Below are positions 35,824-45,024 of a DNA stretch of 64,000 nucleotides, in pieces. The notes under the pieces were generated by a model. That model saw only the letters and a list, made by a program, of their open reading frames with translations, was not told the origin of the DNA and searched no databases. Every line of letters starts with the position of its first letter. Position 1 is the stretch's first letter. Position numbers and translations under genes: made by a program. Where the stretch lies: contig CAZTTO010000012.1 of assembly GCA_964616465.1 (NCBI GenBank), forward strand, positions 51,343-115,342, read 5' to 3'. Origin of the DNA: JAFLBI01 sp964616465. GTDB taxonomy: Bacteria > Bacteroidota > Bacteroidia > Chitinophagales > Chitinophagaceae.

Positions 35824-36699
35824 ATGGTCCTCAATAGAGTTGAAATTGTGGAAACAATCAATAGAGCCGAGTTTCAAAGTAGTTATTTTAAATTAAATAA
35901 GCCTTTGGTGATTCGAAACTTATCAAAGGATTGGCCTGCTTATACAAAATGGAATTGGGATTATTTTAAACTTTTGGTAGGAGATCAACGTGTTGGTATT
36001 TATAATAACATAAAAAGTGATGCATATACTCCAATAAATACAGCCGATGACTACACTACTTTTGGTAATTACATTGATATGATAAGCAGTGGCCCGGCGG
36101 AATGGAGAATTTTTTTATTCAATATTTTTGATCATGCACCAGAGTTAATGAAAGATTTTATTTGGCCCGAACACCTTATGAATGGTTTTGTTAAAAAGTA
36201 TCCCATGCTTTTTGTTGGGGGACAAGGTTCAATAACACATATGCATTTCGATATTGATACAAGTCATATTTTTCACACACAATTTATAGGAAGAAAGCGA
36301 GTGTTACTTTTTCCTTTTGATGAACAACATAAGTTATACCGAAAGCCTTTTGAAGTATTAAGCTTGGTTGATTTTTCTAAATATTATGAGCGAGATCTTG
36401 ATTACAAACAGTTTCCTGCTTTAAAATATGCAAGTGGATACGAAGTTGTGTTAGAACATGGAGATACATTATTTATGCCTGGTGGTTATTGGCATCATAT
36501 GGAATATTTAGAAAGTGGATTTGCAATGAGTCTACGTGCATTACAAGAGGGCTTTATTGGTAAATTAGCAGCTGCTTGGAATTTATTTGGTATGAGAACA
36601 ATTGATACTTTAATGAAGAAGCAATTTCCTCATCAGTGGTACAATTGGAAATTAGGACAAATCAAAAAACGTGAATACAAGATATTATCTAACTTATAA
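35824..36699 (+). CDS. JmjC/cupin_8-type Fe(II)/2-oxoglutarate dioxygenase
   Basis: A 291-residue cupin-like protein. The iron-binding facial triad is complete: HxD at residues 141-143 and the distal histidine at 224-225 in GGYWHHMEY; a 2-oxoglutarate-binding lysine is likely Lys158 in RKRVLLFP. The family includes bacterial relatives of FIH and ribosomal protein hydroxylases, so protein or RNA hydroxylation is possible. The substrate is not known. A short hairpin follows the stop codon. Confidence 0.85.
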   Translation: MVLNRVEIVETINRAEFQSSYFKLNKPLVIRNLSKDWPAYTKWNWDYFKLLVGDQRVGIYNNIKSDAYTPINTADDYTTFGNYIDMISSGPAEWRIFLFNIFDHAPELMKDFIWPEHLMNGFVKKYPMLFVGGQGSITHMHFDIDTSHIFHTQFIGRKRVLLFPFDEQHKLYRKPFEVLSLVDFSKYYERDLDYKQFPALKYASGYEVVLEHGDTLFMPGGYWHHMEYLESGFAMSLRALQEGFIGKLAAAWNLFGMRTIDTLMKKQFPHQWYNWKLGQIKKREYKILSNL

Positions 36700-36701
36700 A
36701 A

Positions 36702-36723
36702 AACGACCATAGAGATGGTCGTT
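36702..36723. terminator. Hairpin after the JmjC gene
   Basis: Nine-base stem AACGACCAT/ATGGTCGTT with loop AGAG, three bases after the stop codon. It has no T run on the plus side, but has an A run on its left which would give a U tail for minus-strand transcripts, so it may serve mainly to stop readthrough from the alkB side. Confidence 0.5.
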
Positions 36724-36861
36724 GTAAAGTATAATCCCCAAATTGAGAAACTGCTGACAGTTTAATTTCTCAGTGGTGAAAGTATAAAGAATTGAGTTGT
36801 ATAAAACTGCGGATTTTACGGTATTTTATTGCGGGTTTTACGCTGTTAGGTAGTGAATCGA

Positions 36862-37923
36862 CTACGTGTTGGTAGGTTGAAGTACAGCATATTTCTTCAT
36901 TTGCTTTTTCATGATATAGAAGAATAATGGAGGAATATGCGCTAGAATCATCATACCGGGATAACCAGTAGGCATTTGTGGCGCATCATCGTGGTGGCGC
37001 AGGATTTGATATTTTCGACTTGCTAAATAATGATGATCGCTATGTCGGCTGAGTTCAAACAGCATGATTCTTCCTAAAGCATGGTTGCTGTTCCAGCTGT
37101 GGTGGGGCATCGCTCTTTCATATTGCCCGCCTTCTTTTTTAGTCCTTTGCAAGCCATAGTGTTCAATATAGTTAACAGTTTCTAACAATCCTATTCCAAG
37201 CGCTGCTGCAGCTAAATAAGCCAGAAAAATAAATGTTCCAAAAAGCCAGTAAATCAGTACCAAGAAACCTAATTGTATCAATAGATTTTGTACCATTTCA
37301 TTTTTCCAATGGAAAATGGGTAAGTTTTTCTTTTTCATTTCTTCACTGGCAATATGTCATGCACTTATGTAGGAGAAGATGATGGTTCTTGGATAAAACT
37401 CAAATAAACTTTCATGTAATCTTGCCGAACTCGGATCTTCTCTAGTTGCTACTCTTTTATGGTGTCCTTTGTTGTGTTCTGTAAAGAAGTGCATGTACTG
37501 AGAGGTCAGCAATAAAAACTTGGCCATCCACTGTTCATAAACATTTTTTCTGTGCCCTAGTTCATGTGCCACATTTATACCAAATGCACCACACAGTAGT
37601 CCCATGCTTAATACCCTTCCAGCAATTGTAACCCAATCTAAATTGGGTTGTTGTAATGAAAAGAGAAAAACAAAAAGAAATATGTATTGCAGGGGAAGAA
37701 TAGCGTATAAGATATAATCGTAGGTGCGATCATTCTTTTCCATTTCTTCTTCCGCCGCTGAAAGATTATAGGCACTTGGTGGCACAATTAACTCAACAAA
37801 TGGAATGAACATATAGCTCCAGAAAATAGGAAGAAATGCTTTCCATCCTGTTTCATGAAAGGCAATCCATGCCAGACCAAACACCAATAAGGGAGTTGTG
37901 TATTTTAATGCCCGCCAGTTCAT
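36862..37923 (-). pseudogene. alkB: Alkane 1-monooxygenase (AlkB) interrupted by one in-frame TGA
   Basis: Two open halves of one AlkB-type diiron membrane hydroxylase lie in the same frame. The upstream half (37357-37923, 188 residues) has HELGH at 120-124, HNKGHH at 150-155 and ends ...FYPRTIIFSYISA. The next codon, 37359-37357, is TGA; reading continues HIASEE and then the ATG at 37338. The downstream half has NYIEHYGL and RHSDHH. All family histidine motifs survive. At the TGA position the family normally has tryptophan (SAW), and TGG to TGA is a single change. Total length, 353 positions, is normal. Either a recent nonsense mutation, a read-through case or a sequencing error. Confidence 0.82.
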
Positions 37924-37989
37924 AAGTTGTTATTCGCTTATAAACTTACGCGATTCTTGTAATACTGAAATAATTTGTACAAGAGATCT

Positions 37990-38733
37990 TTAGTCTTGTA
38001 TATTGGCAACCCTCAACAAGTCGCGGGGCTTTAGAATCTTTATTTTTTTACCGTCTAGATCTATTAAGCCGTCTTTCTTGAATTCAGATAATAAACGAAT
38101 GGTTGATTCTGTAGCTGTTCCAACAAGATTGGCAATTTCTTCCCTTGATAAACGAACATTGAGCGTTTGGCTATCGCTTTCAAAACCATAAGTTTCTTTT
38201 ATAAAAAGTAAGGTTTCAGCTAGTCTTTCGCGAACAGGTTTTTGAGCAAGGTGTGTAATTTTTGTTTCGGCCTTGTGTAACTCATCACTCAAAAGTTTCA
38301 TCATTTCAAAAGCCATTCCTGCATCGTTTTTCAATGCAGTTACGAACAGTTCTTTTGGAATAAAGCACACTTTGGTGTCCTCTAGTGCTACTGCAGAAGA
38401 GCTATACCTATCTCCACTTAACAAAGCACGATAGCCTAAAATGTCCCCGCCTCTCAATAGGCGCACAATTTGTTCTTTGCCATCATCACCCAAGTGTGAG
38501 AGCTTAATTTTCCCATCATTGATACAATAAACGCCAAAAGGATGGGAACCTTCATTAAAAATGACTTGTCCTTTCTTATAAAAATTACAAACTTTCTGGA
38601 GGTTGATTTCTTCAAGAAACTCGTGCTTGGCTCTACAGATAACGGATGTGTTTCTATGTTGACAATGGCCGCAGTCTGTATGAAAGCCATCGAGACCCTT
38701 GTGTTGCTTATTGGTTGAAGTGCTGAGGCCCAT
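37990..38733 (-). CDS. Crp/Fnr family regulator with N-terminal cysteine cluster
   Basis: A 247-residue regulator. A cyclic-nucleotide-binding-type domain (about residues 40-150, with KGQVIFNEGSHPFGVYCINDGKIKL and RLLRGGDILGYRALLSGDRYS) is followed by a Crp-type HTH (SREEIANLVGTATESTIRLLSEFKKDGLI). Cysteines at 21, 24 and 33 form a CxxCx8C cluster that resembles the iron-sulfur ligands of FNR, although spacing differs from E. coli. It is therefore a possible oxygen sensor. It lies 67 bases upstream of the broken alkB gene on the same strand. Confidence 0.88.
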   Translation of the reverse strand: MGLSTSTNKQHKGLDGFHTDCGHCQHRNTSVICRAKHEFLEEINLQKVCNFYKKGQVIFNEGSHPFGVYCINDGKIKLSHLGDDGKEQIVRLLRGGDILGYRALLSGDRYSSSAVALEDTKVCFIPKELFVTALKNDAGMAFEMMKLLSDELHKAETKITHLAQKPVRERLAETLLFIKETYGFESDSQTLNVRLSREEIANLVGTATESTIRLLSEFKKDGLIDLDGKKIKILKPRDLLRVANIQD

Positions 38734-38814
38734 GGGTGAAATTTTTCTGAAATTGACACTTTTTTATGAACTGTTTATCTTTTGTGTAAGAAAATGAACA
38801 GCTTAATCAAACAT

Positions 38815-38845
38815 AAGCCCCTAAAACCTGTCTTTTTAGGGGCTT
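38815..38845 (-). terminator. Terminator of the amidase gene
   Basis: A perfect 12-bp stem, AAGCCCCTAAAA (38815-38826) with TTTTAGGGGCTT (38834-38845) and a seven-base loop, lying about 50 bases beyond the amidase stop on the minus strand, upstream of the Crp/Fnr gene. The A/T pairs at the foot of the loop and ATAAG-side T run are consistent with a rho-independent terminator. Confidence 0.75.
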
Positions 38846-38896
38846 CTTGTAGAGTAGAACTGTAAACTGGGTAAACAAAATGAATGTTGCGTTCAC

Positions 38897-40078
38897 TTAT
38901 TTCTTAGTTGTTACCTGTTTTTTCAAAAACTGTTCGATTCCTTTTCGAATTTTGACGGCTGTTTCTTTGTGAAACTTGGCTTCTTGAATCCTGGCTTCGT
39001 CGTCGGGATTGCTTAAAAACGCAATTTCAACTAGGGTATTTACAAAATCGGTGGGCGCATTCAACATAAAATTAAAATGACCAATGTTGCCAAACTCATT
39101 TAATCCAAGTGTTAGCATTTCTTTAAGTATGGTTTGTGAAATTGGTCTGAAGCCTATGTGCTTATAATAAGTACTTACTCCTTTTACTTGTGGTCGACTG
39201 GCTGAATTGAGGTGTAAGCTGATTAAAACTTGTGGGCTTTGCTGTTGTAGCCAAAGAATACGATCCTTATTGTCGATGGCTGTATCTGTGCTTCTTACCA
39301 TAATCACTTCTGCACCATATCTCTTCAATTCTTTTTCTAAAGCTTTTGCAAAAAGCAGAGTATAGTCTTTTTCCAAAATGCCCGACTGTGTGCCCCTTGC
39401 TCCTGTGTTGGATCCACCATGACCAGCATCAACCGCAATTTTTAGTCCCTTTAATTTTTTGCTAGCAGGAGGCTCATTTACAAGTAACAACAATGATTTA
39501 CCTCTATAGCCAAGGCTATAACCCCAATGTGCTGCATGTTTTAAGTGAATGGTTATTTGAAGTACATCAGTAGCTGTTTGTACATAATCTACATGTTCAA
39601 TGGCCTTACTAGAGCTTAACTGCGTAATCCAATTAGTATTACTCTGAACACCAAATACTTCAATTATAATTCTGCTTGGCTGTATTTCCATCCAACTTCT
39701 ATAAGGCACCCTTTCATCTAATCGTATCCACATGCTATCTCTTCCTTGTGTCCCTCCTTTTACTGTCCAAGATCCTGAAAGCACAGGTATATTGGGACCA
39801 TTTTTTTCACTCCATTTAATGAAACTTTTTCCTATCCATGCTTGTCTTTGAGAAGAGAGCTGAATTTTATACATGCCTTTACTACTATCTACAACTTGCA
39901 CCCATACTGCTGTATCAATAAAGCCCATTTTTGCACCACCTAATCGATCTTCACCAATTCCATAATCAATCATAGGTAGTTTGCCTGTAGTAAGTGCCCA
40001 TTTAGTTTGCCCCCAAACATTGCTCTGTAAGATGCTGAAACTACAAATCAAAAGCAGGGTTGCCCAACCTTTGTTCAT
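38897..40078 (-). CDS. N-acetylmuramoyl-L-alanine amidase (amidase_3)
   Basis: A 393-residue exported cell-wall hydrolase that cuts the amide bond between muramic acid and the stem peptide. Signal peptide at residues 1-24 (ending VWGQ), an SH3-like/AMIN-like N-terminal region and a C-terminal amidase_3 domain opening KIAVDAGHGGSNTGARG. The zinc ligands are the His in DAGHGG, the Glu in LEKDYT and the His in SLHLNS, and the catalytic glutamate is in NTLVEIAFLSNPDDE. The ATG at 40144 lies within the terminator of the gene upstream, so the ATG at 40078 is chosen. Confidence 0.9.
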   Translation of the reverse strand: MNKGWATLLLICSFSILQSNVWGQTKWALTTGKLPMIDYGIGEDRLGGAKMGFIDTAVWVQVVDSSKGMYKIQLSSQRQAWIGKSFIKWSEKNGPNIPVLSGSWTVKGGTQGRDSMWIRLDERVPYRSWMEIQPSRIIIEVFGVQSNTNWITQLSSSKAIEHVDYVQTATDVLQITIHLKHAAHWGYSLGYRGKSLLLLVNEPPASKKLKGLKIAVDAGHGGSNTGARGTQSGILEKDYTLLFAKALEKELKRYGAEVIMVRSTDTAIDNKDRILWLQQQSPQVLISLHLNSASRPQVKGVSTYYKHIGFRPISQTILKEMLTLGLNEFGNIGHFNFMLNAPTDFVNTLVEIAFLSNPDDEARIQEAKFHKETAVKIRKGIEQFLKKQVTTKK

Positions 40079-40086
40079 TTTCAAAA

Positions 40087-40112
40087 AAAAGCTGTCGGAT
40101 TTCCAACAGCTG
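40087..40112 (-). terminator. Hairpin after the acyl-CoA ligase gene
   Basis: AGCTGT (40089-40094) pairs with ACAGCT (40105-40110) around a ten-base loop, followed on the minus strand by a run of eight Ts. It lies just after the acyl-CoA ligase stop and immediately before the amidase start, so it may also serve as leader for that gene. Confidence 0.6.
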
Positions 40113-40121
40113 TTACATGAT

Positions 40122-41909
40122 TTATTCTGCATAGATTCTTTCAATACTTTCTTTATACTTTTCTGTAATGACCCTACGCTTTAATTTGAGTGTAGGAGTT
40201 AGTTCGCCATTTTCTACATTCCATTCGTGCGGTAACAGTTCAAATTTCTTCACTTGCTCAACGTGGTTGAAGAATTTATTGAAGCTATCAACTAATTCTC
40301 TGTACAACTCCAACACGCGGGGGTGATTGATGGCTGCTTCATGTGTTGTAAATGGAATATTCTTTTCCCGCATCCATTCTTTTAGTGTTGGGAAGGAAGG
40401 AACAATAAGGGCGCCTACGAATTTTCTCTCAGGACCAACTATCATTACTTGTTCAACAAACATGCTTTCCTTCAACCTGTTTTCAATAGGCTGAGGGGCT
40501 ACATATTTTCCTCCACTTGTTTTGAAGAGTTCCTTTTTACGATCGGTTATTTTAAGGTATTTACCTTCATCCCACACACCAATATCACCTGTATGTAGCC
40601 AGCCATTGATAATGGTTTCAACAGTAATATCAGGACGCTTATAATAACCTTGCATCACACAGGGACCAGTTACTAGAATCTCTCCATCTTCTGCAATTTT
40701 TACTTCAATACCTGGAATTGGCAAACCAACGGTTCCGTACTTGCTTCCTCCTTTTGTTTGGCGGTTAACAGTAATAACTGGACTGTTCTCAGTTGGTCCA
40801 TAACCTTCATATACCGGAATTTGTGCGCCATTGAAGATGCGTAATAATTTTTCCTGACAAGCAGCTCCACCTGTAATAATAAAACGAACATTTCCACCTA
40901 AGGCTTCTCTCCACTTGCTGAAGATGAGTTTATTAGCAATTGAAAGCTGTGTGTTATACCAAAGGCCTCCGCTAACATTGTTGTCATATTTTTCAGCGAG
41001 CGATACTGCCCAGAAAAAGAGCTTTCTCTTTGTGCCTGTGAGCTCATTACCTTTCGCCATAATTTTCTCAAATACTTTTTCGAGTAAGCGAGGAACAGTG
41101 GTAAATCCATCTGGCTTCACCTCTTTCAAGTTATCGCCTATTGTTTCTAAACTTTCAGCATAATAGACACTAATACCACTATAGAAATAGATATAAGTTA
41201 CTTGCTTTTCAAAAATGTGGTTCAAAGGAAGGAAACTCAATACTTTGTAGTGCGGTGCATCAGGGAAGGGGAACGCCTCTTTAGAGAACATAATATTCAT
41301 ATAGATGTTTGCGTGGGTGAGCATAACACCTTTTGGAGTTCCGGTTGTACCAGATGTGTAAATAATAGTTGCAAGGTGAGAAGTTGGAATATCTTTTTTG
41401 ATAGCAGCTACTTTAGCTAAGCTTTCATCATCAGCTAATTCCAGCACTTCTTTCCAATGAGGCGCACCTTCTATTTCATCAAAACTATATACACCTTGAA
41501 CCGATGGTACTCTTTCTGCAACACTTTTTGCTTTTTCGTATAGTTCTTGGTTACCTGCAAATATGTATTTTACTTGAGCATCATTCAAGATAAATTCTAA
41601 TTCACTTGGATTGGTAGTTGGATAAATAGGAGTGAGAATGGCTCCAATCTGCTGGGCCGCAAAGTCGGTAAAAATCCACTCTGGTCTGTTCGCACTTAGG
41701 ATCGCTATTTTATCACTTCCTTCAGCAGAAAAGTCATTTGCACTTACGCCCAATTTTAACAAACCAGCACTAAAACGGTTGGCAATATCTCGAACTTGTT
41801 CTGTGGAATAGGGGGTCCAAACTCCTTTCTCTTTAGCTACCATCATATCGGCCTTGGGGAACTTGCTCAGCTGATGGTCTAGGCAATCGAATAAGCGTTT
41901 AATTTCCAT
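40122..41909 (-). CDS. Long-chain fatty acid--CoA ligase (AMP-binding)
   Basis: A 595-residue ANL-superfamily enzyme that activates fatty acids to acyl-CoA via an adenylate. The P-loop-like motif IIYTSGTTGTPKGVMLTHAN is at about residue 190, with VYEGYGPTENSPV, GWLHTGDIGVWDEG and the C-terminal DRKKELFKTSGGKYVAPQPIE motif. The closest recognised group is FadD/ACSBG. No paaK-type phenylacetate ligase is seen. It is just upstream of a 2TM protein in the same strand. Confidence 0.92.
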   Translation of the reverse strand: MEIKRLFDCLDHQLSKFPKADMMVAKEKGVWTPYSTEQVRDIANRFSAGLLKLGVSANDFSAEGSDKIAILSANRPEWIFTDFAAQQIGAILTPIYPTTNPSELEFILNDAQVKYIFAGNQELYEKAKSVAERVPSVQGVYSFDEIEGAPHWKEVLELADDESLAKVAAIKKDIPTSHLATIIYTSGTTGTPKGVMLTHANIYMNIMFSKEAFPFPDAPHYKVLSFLPLNHIFEKQVTYIYFYSGISVYYAESLETIGDNLKEVKPDGFTTVPRLLEKVFEKIMAKGNELTGTKRKLFFWAVSLAEKYDNNVSGGLWYNTQLSIANKLIFSKWREALGGNVRFIITGGAACQEKLLRIFNGAQIPVYEGYGPTENSPVITVNRQTKGGSKYGTVGLPIPGIEVKIAEDGEILVTGPCVMQGYYKRPDITVETIINGWLHTGDIGVWDEGKYLKITDRKKELFKTSGGKYVAPQPIENRLKESMFVEQVMIVGPERKFVGALIVPSFPTLKEWMREKNIPFTTHEAAINHPRVLELYRELVDSFNKFFNHVEQVKKFELLPHEWNVENGELTPTLKLKRRVITEKYKESIERIYAE

Positions 41910-41946
41910 AATAAACAATTAATGGTTGAAGCAATGGTTAGGGTGA

Positions 41947-42225
41947 TTAAGAATTTGATTTTTCCTTGGTGAGTTGTTCATATTCGTGTTGTACCCAGTC
42001 TTTACCTTTTGTATAAGCTTCGATAAACTGAAATACAATGGCAATACCCCAGCTCATAGAAACCCATGCGGGCCAGGGTAGGGTTGACTGAATAATGCGC
42101 GCACCTTTAAATGCCCAGATTAACCAAAGAAATAGGTTAACTAAGAGATAAATGGTAAGCGATCGTTTAAATCTGGCGCGCTTTTGTGCTACGCGCCAAA
42201 GGCTATAGTCTTTTTGGGGCTCCAT
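41947..42225 (-). CDS. 2TM domain protein
   Basis: A 92-residue membrane protein, all of which corresponds to the 2TM family: RVAQKRARFKRSLTIYLLVNLFLWLIWAF forms the first helix, WPAWVSMSWGIAIVFQFIEAY the second, with a short charged tail. Function is not known; relatives are sometimes linked to histidine kinases. The ATG at 42273 would add sixteen residues, and the ATG giving MEPQKDYS is equally likely. Confidence 0.7.
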   Translation of the reverse strand: MEPQKDYSLWRVAQKRARFKRSLTIYLLVNLFLWLIWAFKGARIIQSTLPWPAWVSMSWGIAIVFQFIEAYTKGKDWVQHEYEQLTKEKSNS

Positions 42226-42319
42226 AGAGGGGTCCTTTGGGGTGTTGAAAGTAGTTAAATCGCCCTGAATCACAAAGCCTTTAGTTATTCAAATAAGCTA
42301 TAAAAGGAATTTTAACAGC

Positions 42320-43351
42320 TTAGTCCTCCCAAACCGTCAAACCTTCGCTGCAATTGGAGCAGATATCAATGTTTTTCCTAGAACTCATGAGCTCTTGTCG
42401 GAACTGTCTGTAATTGTCGTTTTTCCAGATTTCTCTGAATGATTGCGATTGTAAATTTCCCAAATGATGCATCGCATCTTTATCGAAACAACAAGGCACC
42501 ACTATGCCATCCCAAGTGATAACGTTGGCGTGCCAAAGTTTCCAGCAATGATTTTGTAAGCCACTTTTTACTTCTCTTTCGCCCTTTTTATTGGTTCTAT
42601 AACGACTGTATTTGTCAATAGTAGGGATTAAGTTATGTGGGTCTTCCTCATAATTATACACCTGAGCAGTTTTGAAACGAACTTGGTCAACTCCAATTTC
42701 TTTACCCAGCGCTTTAATTTCTTCTATTTGGTGTTCGTTGGGTTGTACAACTAAGAACTGAAAGAAAATAAAGGGTGTTTTACTATTCAATTCTTTTTTC
42801 CACTTCACTATGTTGCGCGCTCCTTGTATCACTTTATCCAATTTCCCACCAACTCTATATTGTTGGTAAACATCTTGCGTAGTTCCATCTATTGAAATAA
42901 TTAATCTGTCTAAACCACTTTCAACTGTTTGGCGGGCTTTTTCTTCCGTTAAATAATGCGCATTGGTACTGGTAGCGGTATAAATTCCTTTTTGGTTTGC
43001 ATATTTCACCATATCCAAAAATTGCGGATTCAGGTAGGGCTCCCCTTGGAAATAAAAAATCAAATACAGCAATTCCTGGTGAATATCATCAATGGTTTTT
43101 TCGAAGAATGATTTTTCCAACATGCCGGTTGGACGGGTAAATGAACGCAATCCGCTTGGACATTCAGGACAACGAAGATTACATGAAGTAGTAGGTTCGA
43201 AGGAAATGGAAATAGGATAGCCCCATTGAATAGGCCTCTTGGTGAATTTACTTAACTGATAACTGCTCCATACCAATGCAGCATTGAAGGCTTTTTTGAT
43301 GGTGAGCTTAGACAGTAAGTTGATGCTATCGTTCCAGTTGAAATAAGGCAT
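42320..43351 (-). CDS. Radical SAM/SPASM protein
   Basis: A 343-residue radical SAM enzyme. The [4Fe-4S] cysteines are 57, 61 and 64 in CNLRCPEC, followed by a GxxP-type YFQGEPYLNP stretch. The C-terminal SPASM region carries further cluster ligands (HCWKLW, VPCCFDKDA, CSNC), so it likely has auxiliary clusters as in peptide-modifying enzymes and anaerobic sulfatase-maturing enzymes. No candidate peptide substrate is found nearby. The ATG at 43381 would add ten residues; the ATG giving MPYFNWND fits the family better. Confidence 0.88.
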   Translation of the reverse strand: MPYFNWNDSINLLSKLTIKKAFNAALVWSSYQLSKFTKRPIQWGYPISISFEPTTSCNLRCPECPSGLRSFTRPTGMLEKSFFEKTIDDIHQELLYLIFYFQGEPYLNPQFLDMVKYANQKGIYTATSTNAHYLTEEKARQTVESGLDRLIISIDGTTQDVYQQYRVGGKLDKVIQGARNIVKWKKELNSKTPFIFFQFLVVQPNEHQIEEIKALGKEIGVDQVRFKTAQVYNYEEDPHNLIPTIDKYSRYRTNKKGEREVKSGLQNHCWKLWHANVITWDGIVVPCCFDKDAMHHLGNLQSQSFREIWKNDNYRQFRQELMSSRKNIDICSNCSEGLTVWED

Positions 43352-43622
43352 GAGCCGTAAAAATACAAACTCATGCACCAAATAGAAGCATTGAAAAGCT
43401 TCTATTCAAATTCTTCCATTTTTCGTAATGAAAGTTACGCTTATGATGCTTAGTTAGAAAGTCTATTGAAAATGTATCGCAATTTCAAAGGAGTATACCA
43501 AAACAAAGTAAATAACACAATCATTAGACAACAGACCAGTTCGAATCTTTAATTACTTAACCACTAACAAGTGCTACAAGAAAAAACTGCACTTATTACT
43601 TGAATTTATATATGTCTAACTT

Positions 43623-44138
43623 TTAAACATCAGTGAGTTTATATACTAATGTATGTTCATTCTTATCAGAAATTTTTAAATCGAATTTCACAAATCCTAA
43701 TAAGTTGTCTGCCTGGCTATTAGTAATTTCAACTGTATCAGATGTGTGTTTAGATACATAACCATTGTTAAGGATAAATAAGTCGATAAAACAGTTTAAG
43801 GCATTTAAACAATCTGCGGAATTGTCAAAATAAAAGATAATTTCAAAATCCATCAGTTTTAAAACACTCTCTTCACTAACTATTAATTCAAGTGAAATGG
43901 ACGACCAATTAAAGTCGTAATAGGGATGTTTTTTTAAAGAAAAACTCCTTCTAGACAGCTTTTTTTCTTCATTAGGAATTACGATACTACCAAATCCCCA
44001 ATCAGTCGTAATCTTTTGTTTGTAGAATGAATATGTTATTACAGATTTATAAAACTGTGAAATTTCAGGTGTAGCTTTTTCTTCATTCCAAAAATTCAAG
44101 GCAAGATTAAAAGCAGTTGTTGCAAATGGATCAATCAT
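43623..44138 (-). CDS. Orphan hypothetical protein
   Basis: A 171-residue protein I do not recognise. It is soluble in appearance, rich in Phe, Asn and Ser (for example NLALNFWNEEKATPE, SSISLELIVSEESV), and has no signal or membrane segment. It is bounded by 241 AT-rich bases before the radical SAM gene and by 90 bases before the divergent GH25 lysozyme; both flanks look untranslated. Low G+C compared with its neighbours hints at a recent arrival, but is not proof. Confidence 0.55.
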   Translation of the reverse strand: MIDPFATTAFNLALNFWNEEKATPEISQFYKSVITYSFYKQKITTDWGFGSIVIPNEEKKLSRRSFSLKKHPYYDFNWSSISLELIVSEESVLKLMDFEIIFYFDNSADCLNALNCFIDLFILNNGYVSKHTSDTVEITNSQADNLLGFVKFDLKISDKNEHTLVYKLTDV

Positions 44139-44228
44139 ATATTTATTTTATCGAGGACAATAGGAGGGTTTGTTTTAATTGCACTTACGAATATTAAATT
44201 TAGCGAAGGTTACGCTTATCTTCACGCT

Positions 44229-45002
44229 GTGAGTCGCAAAAATTCGAAATTAGTTGGGTGGTTGCTGCCATTGATGTTGGTGACTATTTTAATTTTGGTA
44301 CGCTTTTTAGCGCCAAGGTTCTCAGATAACATCTCCGATTCATCTAGGTTTGAGCAGGGTTGGTGGCAACTCTATCCTCAACAATATGGTATAATTGGAA
44401 TTGACATAAGCAGGTACCAAGGCATGATTAGGTGGAAAGAAATTAAAGAAGGATTTCCGCCTGGAGCAGAACTGCGTTTTTGTTACGTTAAAGCCACAGA
44501 AGGTGTTACAATAACAGATCCTTATTTTTTTCGAAACTGGAAGGCTGCAAAAAAAGAAGGATTGAAAAGAGGAGCCTATCACTTTTTTAGAACCAGAGAG
44601 GATCCAATTCGACAAGCCGATCATTTCCTACGACTTCGACCCTACCAAAAAGGCGATTTACCTCCTGTTGTAGATGTTGAACATCTAGATGGAGTGTCAG
44701 CTCGAGTTGTTCGTCAGCGTTTGTTGAGCTTTCTTCAGCATGTTGAAAGAAAAACAGGCGTTCGTCCAATCATTTATACCTACGCAAGTTTTTATGACGC
44801 TTACTTAGGAGATTCTTTTAAAGATTATTCTCTTTGGGTAGCTCATTACTTTCAACCTAATGAACCTCGCATTTCAAGAGACTGGCATTTTTGGCAGTTC
44901 ACAGATAAAGCGGAAATTCCAGCTATTACTGGGAAGGTTGATGTTAATGTTTTTCGTGGCGATAGCATTCAATGGAAGAGTTGGTTGAAAGAGTTCAAAT
45001 AA
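44229..45002 (+). CDS. GH25 family lysozyme, membrane anchored
   Basis: A 257-residue 1,4-beta-N-acetylmuramidase of glycoside hydrolase family 25. One N-terminal membrane segment (residues 10-27) anchors or exports it. The catalytic region is GIDISRYQG with Asp59 and PVVDVEHLDG with Asp149 and Glu151; YVKATEG at 86-92 is conserved. The start is GTG, chosen as no ATG lies before the membrane segment. It should cleave peptidoglycan in the periplasm or on exported material, for example in cell wall turnover or competition. Confidence 0.9.
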   Translation: MSRKNSKLVGWLLPLMLVTILILVRFLAPRFSDNISDSSRFEQGWWQLYPQQYGIIGIDISRYQGMIRWKEIKEGFPPGAELRFCYVKATEGVTITDPYFFRNWKAAKKEGLKRGAYHFFRTREDPIRQADHFLRLRPYQKGDLPPVVDVEHLDGVSARVVRQRLLSFLQHVERKTGVRPIIYTYASFYDAYLGDSFKDYSLWVAHYFQPNEPRISRDWHFWQFTDKAEIPAITGKVDVNVFRGDSIQWKSWLKEFK

Positions 45003-45024
45003 TTGTAATTTGGTGTTACACTAC

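Noticed and set aside
37339..37359. Recoding of TGA as tryptophan or selenocysteine in alkB
   Set aside because: TGA is used as a normal stop in other genes here, and AlkB needs no selenocysteine at this place; a point mutation or a sequencing error is simpler.
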